56,521 bases of DNA, taken from positions 1 to 56,521 of the forward strand of contig JAJYLB010000024.1 in the NCBI GenBank assembly GCA_021788095.1, in the 5' to 3' direction. Under the pieces are notes generated by a model, which ran no database searches, had not been told where the DNA came from, and saw only the letters and a program-made list of their open reading frames with translations. Made by a program: the position numbers and the translations under genes. The DNA comes from Acidobacteriota bacterium. GTDB taxonomy: Bacteria > Acidobacteriota > Terriglobia > Acidiferrales > UBA7541. Positions 51,744 through 56,521 of the stretch are shown here, piece by piece (positions within the stretch are counted from its first letter, which is position 1; each line of letters begins with the position of its first letter).

Positions 51744-52034
51744 TAATCGACGCGAGTCTAGCCAATCGTTTGCCGCAAGTCGTCGTCGCTCTGTCAATTC
51801 TTTGTAATGTTTTGGTCCCCCGGGGAAAAATCAATTCTCGATGGGTGCAACTCCACTGGAAGAGGGCGGGAGGGGGAAGCGAGAAAGTTGCAGGCTTGTT
51901 ACATCCTCGTGACAAAGTGTGCGGCAAGCTCGGTGAAAATGGTTCGGCTTCCTGCACCAGGGCCCGGGGAAATGGCAAACGAAGAAGCGACTCGAAGGAG
52001 AACGCCGATTTTGTCTTCAGGAGCGAGGGGCCGA

Positions 52035-53057
52035 ATGGCCTGGCGGCTAATGCGCATCGCCTTGCTGGCGTTGGTTTGCCAAGCCGGCGCTCACGCGCAA
52101 TCGGACGTGCCCATACTTTCCGGCGGTGCGGGATTCCTCGGCAGTACGCGCGGAGGGACCAACCTATTCCAACCGGTGGTTGCGCCCGTGCTCGCCGTTC
52201 CGATTGGCGACCGGTGGCTCTTCGAATCGAGGGCGGACCTCCGCGAGGTCATTTCCCAGAGGGCGCCAGGCAGCGCCTACAGCACCCGTTTTTTTCCGAC
52301 CCTCGAGTACGCTCAGCTTGACTACAACGCGGCTTCCTGGCTCACGATCAGTGTGGGGCGCTTTCTGATTCCCTTCAATATGTACAACGACCGGTTCTCG
52401 GCGATATGGATTCGCAATCTCGCGGATGCGCCGATCATCCTGCCCATCGGGACCTACACCAACGGTTACGGCGACGGGGCCATGCTGCGCGGGTCCTTGG
52501 TCTCCACGAAGACTTACCAGCTTTACTACACCGCGTATTTCTCTTCGCTCAGCACGATCGACAAGCTGGAATCCGGCCGGTCGGCCGGCGCCCGCGCTGG
52601 CGTTTTTTTCCCGAAGATTCGGCTCGAACTGGGCAGCTCCTATCAGAGGCTCCTGCAGAACCAGCAGATGGATTCCTACGGCGCGTATCTTTCCTGGCTG
52701 CCCTACAGCGTTCCGGTGGCCATCCGGGGAGAATACGCTCACTCGCCCCACGGCCATGGTTATTGGCTCGAGACGGCCTATCGCTTCTCACGCTTTGGAG
52801 GGCAGGACTCCCTTCTCGGCCGGCTGCAGGCAGTCGGCCGCGTGCAGCAGTTTTTCCGCCTCAGACCAGGGACCGGCGATTTTCTTCCGCAAACCGACAT
52901 GCAGCGCGTGGATTTTGGTTGGAACTACTTTCTGCCGCACGAGGTCCGGCTGAACGCCAGTTATGGGCGGCAATTCGCGCCGACGGGCAATGTCAACGTG
53001 TGGGACTTCGGCGTGACTTACAGGTTTCTGTTCCCGTTGTATCCGGGGGGGAAATGA
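52035..53057 (+). CDS. Outer-membrane beta-barrel (porin-like) protein
   Basis: A 340-residue barrel with a signal peptide (about 6-20, ending AGAHAQ). Alternating amphipathic strands run the whole length (FPTLEYAQLDYNAASWLTIS, VGRFLIPFNMYNDRF, FGVTYRFLFPLYPGGK). SVGRFLIPFNMYNDRF resembles phosphate-selective/OprP-type porins. ATG 52035 is preferred for GAGGGG 5 nt upstream and a proper signal peptide; the open frame begins earlier. The 424-bp divergent gap before it (51611-52034) holds the receptor leader and no other clear gene. It is coupled by overlap to a small cytochrome c gene. Confidence 0.8.
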   Translation: MAWRLMRIALLALVCQAGAHAQSDVPILSGGAGFLGSTRGGTNLFQPVVAPVLAVPIGDRWLFESRADLREVISQRAPGSAYSTRFFPTLEYAQLDYNAASWLTISVGRFLIPFNMYNDRFSAIWIRNLADAPIILPIGTYTNGYGDGAMLRGSLVSTKTYQLYYTAYFSSLSTIDKLESGRSAGARAGVFFPKIRLELGSSYQRLLQNQQMDSYGAYLSWLPYSVPVAIRGEYAHSPHGHGYWLETAYRFSRFGGQDSLLGRLQAVGRVQQFFRLRPGTGDFLPQTDMQRVDFGWNYFLPHEVRLNASYGRQFAPTGNVNVWDFGVTYRFLFPLYPGGK

Positions 53058-53350
53058 TGAAGACGCTGCTGGCGTTCGCCGGTTTAAGCGCCTGCCTGTG
53101 CTTCTGCCTCTTTGCGGCGGCTCAAAGCCGCTCGCGGCCGGCTCAGCGCAAGGCGGCTTCTTCCTCGAGCCATGTGACGGGGGAGGCCGGGAGGGGCGAA
53201 GAGGTCTTTCGCACCAATTGCAGCCGGTGCCACAACGCGCCACAGGAACTTTCTCCGCGGGTGGTGCGGGCGGTGGTACGCCAAATGCGTGTCCGAGCCA
53301 TACTGACGGAGAAAGACGAGCAGGCGCTTCTGAAATTTCTCGCCCCATGA
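53054..53350 (+). CDS. Small exported monoheme c-type cytochrome
   Basis: A 98-residue periplasmic protein with a signal peptide (KTLLAFAGLSACLCFCLFAAAQS) and one heme site, TNCSRCHNAP (CxxCH). A helix with a possible axial methionine follows (VRQMRVRA), and the C-terminus EKDEQALLKFLAP is typical of mini cytochromes c. The start ATG 53054 overlaps the porin stop by 4 bp. It should carry one electron between partners in the periplasm; the neighbours suggest a chain to or from the outer membrane. Confidence 0.85.
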   Translation: MMKTLLAFAGLSACLCFCLFAAAQSRSRPAQRKAASSSSHVTGEAGRGEEVFRTNCSRCHNAPQELSPRVVRAVVRQMRVRAILTEKDEQALLKFLAP

Positions 53351-53400
53351 AACGGCGATTCCAAAGATCGCCAAGTCTCGAGAACCATGGAAGGAAGCAC

Positions 53401-53748
53401 ATGACATCGCTCCTGTCGGCTTTCGTGCTCTTGCTCGCCGCCCTCCCGGCGGCGGGGCAGACAGCCACGGCGCAGCATTTCTCCATCGTTGCCAAACGAT
53501 TCTCGTTCACTCCAAACGAGATCACCGTCAAGGTCGGCCAGCCGGTCATTCTGGAGCTCGAATCGCTGGATGTGACTCACGGTCTCCAGATCAAGGAATT
53601 CCATATCAAAGTGACCATCCACAAAGGCAAGATCACCACGGTCGAGTTCACTCCCACCGAAGTCGGAAGTTTTTCGGGGAAGTGCAGCCATTTCTGCGGC
53701 TTGGGACACGGCCACATGAAGATGGTGATCGACGTCGTACCGAAATGA
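53401..53748 (+). CDS. CuA-type cupredoxin (COX2-like soluble domain)
   Basis: A 115-residue exported copper protein. After a signal peptide (SLLSAFVLLLAALPAAGQ) comes the cupredoxin fold with the first ligand in DVTHGLQI. The binuclear CuA motif GKCSHFCGLGHGHMKM (C-x3-C-x3-H-x2-M) is as in cytochrome oxidase subunit II. It has no membrane helices and no oxidase subunit I neighbour, so it acts as a stand-alone electron carrier. ATG 53401 has AAGGAAG upstream; ATG 53347, overlapping the previous stop, would give a longer non-signal N-terminus. Confidence 0.87.
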   Translation: MTSLLSAFVLLLAALPAAGQTATAQHFSIVAKRFSFTPNEITVKVGQPVILELESLDVTHGLQIKEFHIKVTIHKGKITTVEFTPTEVGSFSGKCSHFCGLGHGHMKMVIDVVPK

Positions 53749-53775
53749 AGACGAGATTCGGGGGAGCGCGAAGGC

Positions 53776-54258
53776 ATGGGTAAGCTGAAGTGGCTCGTTG
53801 CCCTGGTCGTGGTCGTGTGCGTTCTGCTGGTATTGGCCTACGGTCTAACCCACGCGAGCATCAGCGCGCTTCCCAATCCCGGGCCTATCGAAACCTCCTG
53901 GTCTGGGGCAGCCAGGGACTGGTTCATTTCGCGCGGGGCCCGGGGAGTGCCACGACCGAGCGTAGCCAACAACGCCAAGAGCATTTCGGAGGGAGGGAAT
54001 CTCTTTGGCACGGATTGCTCGACCTGCCACGGCGAGAATGGGCGCAAGCCGACACAACTCGGCCGAGCGATGTATCCCCGCGCGCTGGACCTCGGTTCCC
54101 AAGAGGTACAGAAGCTCTCCAACCGTGAGCTGTTTTGGACGATCAAAAACGGGATTCGATTGAGTGGGATGCCCGGCTTTGCGGGGATCGAATCGGACCC
54201 GGAGATCTGGCAGTTGACCTATTACGTGCGTAGCCTGGGCAAAGGGGGGACCAAGTGA
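53776..54258 (+). CDS. Membrane-anchored monoheme cytochrome c
   Basis: A 160-residue protein. An N-terminal hydrophobic anchor (LVALVVVVCVLLVLAYGL) is followed by a cytochrome c domain with one heme site (TDCSTCHGENG) and a possible axial methionine in GIRLSGMPGFAG. The ending ELFWTIKNG and IWQLTYYVRSLGKG is of the cytochrome c oxidase/CccA type. It lies 27 bp after the CuA protein. It probably links the inner-membrane chain to the cupredoxin or the small cytochrome. Confidence 0.87.
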   Translation: MGKLKWLVALVVVVCVLLVLAYGLTHASISALPNPGPIETSWSGAARDWFISRGARGVPRPSVANNAKSISEGGNLFGTDCSTCHGENGRKPTQLGRAMYPRALDLGSQEVQKLSNRELFWTIKNGIRLSGMPGFAGIESDPEIWQLTYYVRSLGKGGTK

Positions 54259-54374
54259 TCTCCCGAGCGCCCGGCCGGTGGCCCTTTTCGTAACGGGAGC
54301 ATACTCTTTACGATATTGAGTGTCGTGGCCCGGCGGGTCCGCTCGCAGGCTGGCTTGAGGAAAGGAGAAGAGTC

Positions 54375-55949
54375 ATGAAGGTAAGGAAGTGCGGTGTTCT
54401 CCGGAGTACTGCCGGCATGGCGTGTGTACTCCTGGCAGGGAGTTGGCCGGCGTTGGCTCAGTCGATGCCGCAGGCCGCGGAATCCAGTGGGCGGGTGGAC
54501 ACAGACGCCAGGATTGTCGCTCTCGATAAGTCGCTCCGGAAAACTCGGGCTGAACTGGCGCAAACTCGCGCGGAGGTGGCACAGCTCCGCTCTTTGCTGG
54601 AAGAACTGAATCAGCGGTTGTCGGCTTCCGGTGAGACGTCTGCCATCGTCTCTTTGCCGTCGCGACCGTTCCCCGCCGCCGCGCCGTCCCCGTCCGCCCA
54701 GGCCGCTGCCTCTTCCCCTTCACACCCCGCCCGGATCAGTGAGGACGACTGGCAAGTCCTGAATGCCAAAGTGGACCAACAGGATCAGGATAAAGTTGCC
54801 AGCGGCTCGAAGTATCGGCTGCAGCTCTCGGGACTCGCTCTGTTCAATGCCTATCGCGACGTCGGCCAAGTGGATAATCAGGACGTACCGACACTTGCGC
54901 AGCCGCGTTCGGAAGAGTTGTCCTCAGGAAGCCTGGGTGCTTCGATCCGCCAATCGATCGTCGGGCTCGCGGTCACCGGGCCGGACTTGCTGGGCGCGAG
55001 GACGTCGGCGGATATGCAGATGGATTTCTTCGGGGGGTTGCCGAGCGGCTATGGCGCGGGAACGTCGGGGATTGCCCGGCTGCGACTTGCCCGCCTGCGG
55101 TTCGACTGGGCTCGCACATCGGTGGTCGGTGGTTTGGACACGCCGTTCTTCTCGCCCAATGTCCCCACCTCCTATATGTCGGTGGCGGTACCCGCTTTTG
55201 CTTTGGCGGGCAACCTGTGGAACTGGGCTCCGACGTTGCTTGTGGAGCAACGGTTCCCTACGGGACTCGGTCAGTTCAAGGTGGAAGCGGGTTTTCTCGA
55301 TCCGTCGGGCTACGCCACGGCCGGCTCCGCCGTTCGTCATCCCAGTCCCGGGGAAAGCTCGCGCCAGCCGGTTTACGCCGTGCGCGTCTCGGCCAACGGC
55401 AGTCGAGGGGATCGTCCCGCCTCCGTCGGAATCTCGGGGGTCTATTTGCCCCAACGCTTCGCTTACGTTCCCACCGTCTCCGGCTGGGGAGGCATCCTCG
55501 ACTGGAGATTTCCCCTCGTCCCCCATACGGAGCTGAGCGGCGAGTTTTTTGCAGGACAGGGGCTGGATTCTCTTGGCGGAGTCCCGATACCTTACATTCA
55601 GACGCAAGATTATAATGAGTACATCCAAGTGGGGGCCCCCGCGCTGGCCCGGATACCCATGATGGGAGGCTGGTCTCAACTCAAGTTCATGCTGAACTCC
55701 CGCAACGAGTTCAACGTCGCGATCGGCGCCGGCGATTGGAAAGCCAGTGAACTGGCCGCGGCCGCCGTGCTCGACCCGGCGCTCGCCAGGCTCTCTCCTC
55801 GCAACGAGATGCTTTTCGCGAACTACATCTTCCGGCCGCGATCCGATCTGCTCTTTTCGGCCGAATATCGCCGGCTGCGCACCTACCCGCTTTCCGGAGT
55901 TCTCGCGACAGCGAACCAGGTGGGCTTGGCTGCCGGGTTCCTTTTCTGA
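54375..55949 (+). CDS. Outer-membrane porin-like protein with N-terminal coiled coil
   Basis: A 524-residue protein. A signal peptide (about 10-29, ending PALAQ) is followed by a coiled coil (about 45-85; RKTRAELAQTRAEVAQLRSL), a proline/alanine linker, and a barrel of about 370 residues ending in phenylalanine (GLAAGFLF). The coiled coil plus barrel resembles DcaP-like or OprO-like trimeric porins. A strong AGGAAAGGAG ribosome site precedes ATG 54375. The 116-bp gap before it may contain a promoter. It may provide the outer-membrane end of the cytochrome/cupredoxin unit. Confidence 0.78.
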   Translation: MKVRKCGVLRSTAGMACVLLAGSWPALAQSMPQAAESSGRVDTDARIVALDKSLRKTRAELAQTRAEVAQLRSLLEELNQRLSASGETSAIVSLPSRPFPAAAPSPSAQAAASSPSHPARISEDDWQVLNAKVDQQDQDKVASGSKYRLQLSGLALFNAYRDVGQVDNQDVPTLAQPRSEELSSGSLGASIRQSIVGLAVTGPDLLGARTSADMQMDFFGGLPSGYGAGTSGIARLRLARLRFDWARTSVVGGLDTPFFSPNVPTSYMSVAVPAFALAGNLWNWAPTLLVEQRFPTGLGQFKVEAGFLDPSGYATAGSAVRHPSPGESSRQPVYAVRVSANGSRGDRPASVGISGVYLPQRFAYVPTVSGWGGILDWRFPLVPHTELSGEFFAGQGLDSLGGVPIPYIQTQDYNEYIQVGAPALARIPMMGGWSQLKFMLNSRNEFNVAIGAGDWKASELAAAAVLDPALARLSPRNEMLFANYIFRPRSDLLFSAEYRRLRTYPLSGVLATANQVGLAAGFLF

Positions 55950-55954
55950 CGCCC

Positions 55955-56521
55955 ATGCGAAATTACCTAGCTGCCGCATTTGCAGTTTTTCTTGGCGCGC
56001 TGGCGCCGTGGTCGCGCGCCCAAAGCGCGCTTTCCACGGTTTCCGCCGGGGCGGAGGTTTCCGGAGAAATCCATCTCCTCGAGGGAAAACCCGCCAAGCC
56101 GGTGAAAGACGCCTCCGGGGTGGCGATTTGGCTGGTTGCGAACGATCCTGGCGATTCGCCTGCCCCGCTCCACACGGGTCAGAAGACCTATCGCATGGTC
56201 CAGCGCGACAAACAGTTCCATCCCCATCTGCTCGTCGTCCCGCTCGGCAGCCTGGTGGTGTTCCCCAATTTCGATCCCTGGTTCCACAACGTTTTTTCGC
56301 TTTACCGCGGCAAGCGATTCGATCTCGGGCTGTACGAAGCGGGCGCGCAGAAAGCGGTGCGTTTCAACCGGCTGGGCCCCTCCTACATTTTCTGCAATAT
56401 CCACCCGCAGATGATGGCGGTGATCTTGACGGTGAATACGGATTTCTACGGAATTTCGGACAAGGCCGGGCATTGGACGATTTCCGGGGTGCCTCCCGGC
56501 CGCTACCAACTTCGCGTTTTT
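55955..56521 (+). CDS. Exported cupredoxin-like protein, C-terminus cut by window end
   Basis: 189 codons are present and the frame is open to the last base. A signal peptide (YLAAAFAVFLGALAPWSRA) is followed by a beta-rich domain with a possible copper-site set: FDPWFHNVFSLYRGKRF (His), and then FCNIHPQMMAVIL (Cys, His, Met) as in plastocyanin-like proteins. After that, HWTISGVPPGRYQLRVF begins a carboxypeptidase-regulatory or transthyretin-like fold. ATG 55955 lies 5 bp after the preceding stop. This seems to be the sixth gene of the redox operon, which may continue to the right. Confidence 0.8.
   Translation, partial: MRNYLAAAFAVFLGALAPWSRAQSALSTVSAGAEVSGEIHLLEGKPAKPVKDASGVAIWLVANDPGDSPAPLHTGQKTYRMVQRDKQFHPHLLVVPLGSLVVFPNFDPWFHNVFSLYRGKRFDLGLYEAGAQKAVRFNRLGPSYIFCNIHPQMMAVILTVNTDFYGISDKAGHWTISGVPPGRYQLRVF

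Noticed and set aside
52406..53054. Upstream extension of the small cytochrome frame into the porin gene
   Set aside because: The signal peptide and heme site begin only at 53054, and the earlier part is an alternative reading of the barrel gene.
53401..53748. Cytochrome c oxidase subunit II
   Set aside because: It has the CuA motif but no N-terminal membrane hairpin. It is only 115 residues and no subunit I or III gene is next to it.

Overview
The window is a GC-rich bacterial chromosome segment, densely packed and mostly in operons. Several features suggest a member of the Acidobacteriota, possibly of Solibacter/Bryobacter type. These are a very large Oar-like TonB-dependent receptor with an N-terminal carboxypeptidase-regulatory domain, an ECF sigma operon with DUF5668/DUF4097 membrane proteins, a complete hopanoid operon, LpxL/LpxD (so a Gram-negative envelope with lipid A), and many palindromic and purine-rich dispersed repeats. 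The phylum call is an inference from gene content. No rRNA, tRNA or CRISPR array was seen.

Layout. 0.3-3.5 kb: a CorC/HlyC-type membrane protein and two overlapping oligopeptide-type ABC permeases. 3.5-11.8 kb: an accessory block with a hicBA module framed by a 72-bp duplication of the preceding permease gene's 3' end, a secreted BNR-repeat protein, a broken vapC-like PIN gene, a single-chain BsuBI/PstI-like restriction-modification protein, and a prlF-yhaV toxin-antitoxin pair whose toxin frame runs into a repeat and the opposing gene. 11.6-15.3 kb (minus): an ECF sigma/anti-sigma operon with three envelope proteins. 15.6-18.0 kb: a Tat-exported GH127 beta-L-arabinofuranosidase. 18.4-20.0 kb: a flippase-like membrane protein and NrdR. 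20.1-23.4 kb (minus): a GNAT protein behind a membrane polyferredoxin/flavoprotein pair. 23.7-27.2 kb (minus): two PMT/ArnT-like glycosyltransferases. 27.2-30.4 kb (minus): a FecR-domain protein and a secreted helical-repeat protein.

30.6-43.6 kb (plus) is the envelope-lipid block: lpxL, lpxD, then shc-hpnH-hpnA-hpnG, two zinc-dependent dehydrogenases, and hpnC-hpnD-hpnE. HpnC, HpnD and HpnE make squalene, Shc cyclises it, HpnH adds adenosine and HpnG removes adenine. The two dehydrogenases sit where a ribosylhopane reductase would be expected. 43.8-44.2 kb: a small zinc-ribbon protein. 44.3-51.6 kb (minus): a TonB-dependent receptor, an HPr-kinase-like protein, a PF14907-type nucleotidyltransferase and an MFS transporter, in that transcription order.

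52.0-56.5 kb (plus): an outer-membrane barrel, a mini cytochrome c, a CuA-type cupredoxin, a second cytochrome c, a second barrel with a coiled coil, and a cupredoxin-like protein cut off by the window end. This is a candidate periplasm-to-outer-membrane electron-transfer unit. The points most worth following up are this redox cluster, the dehydrogenases in the hopanoid operon, the hicBA insertion footprint, the fused restriction-modification protein, the receptor/kinase/nucleotidyltransferase locus, and repeats embedded in frame in several genes.
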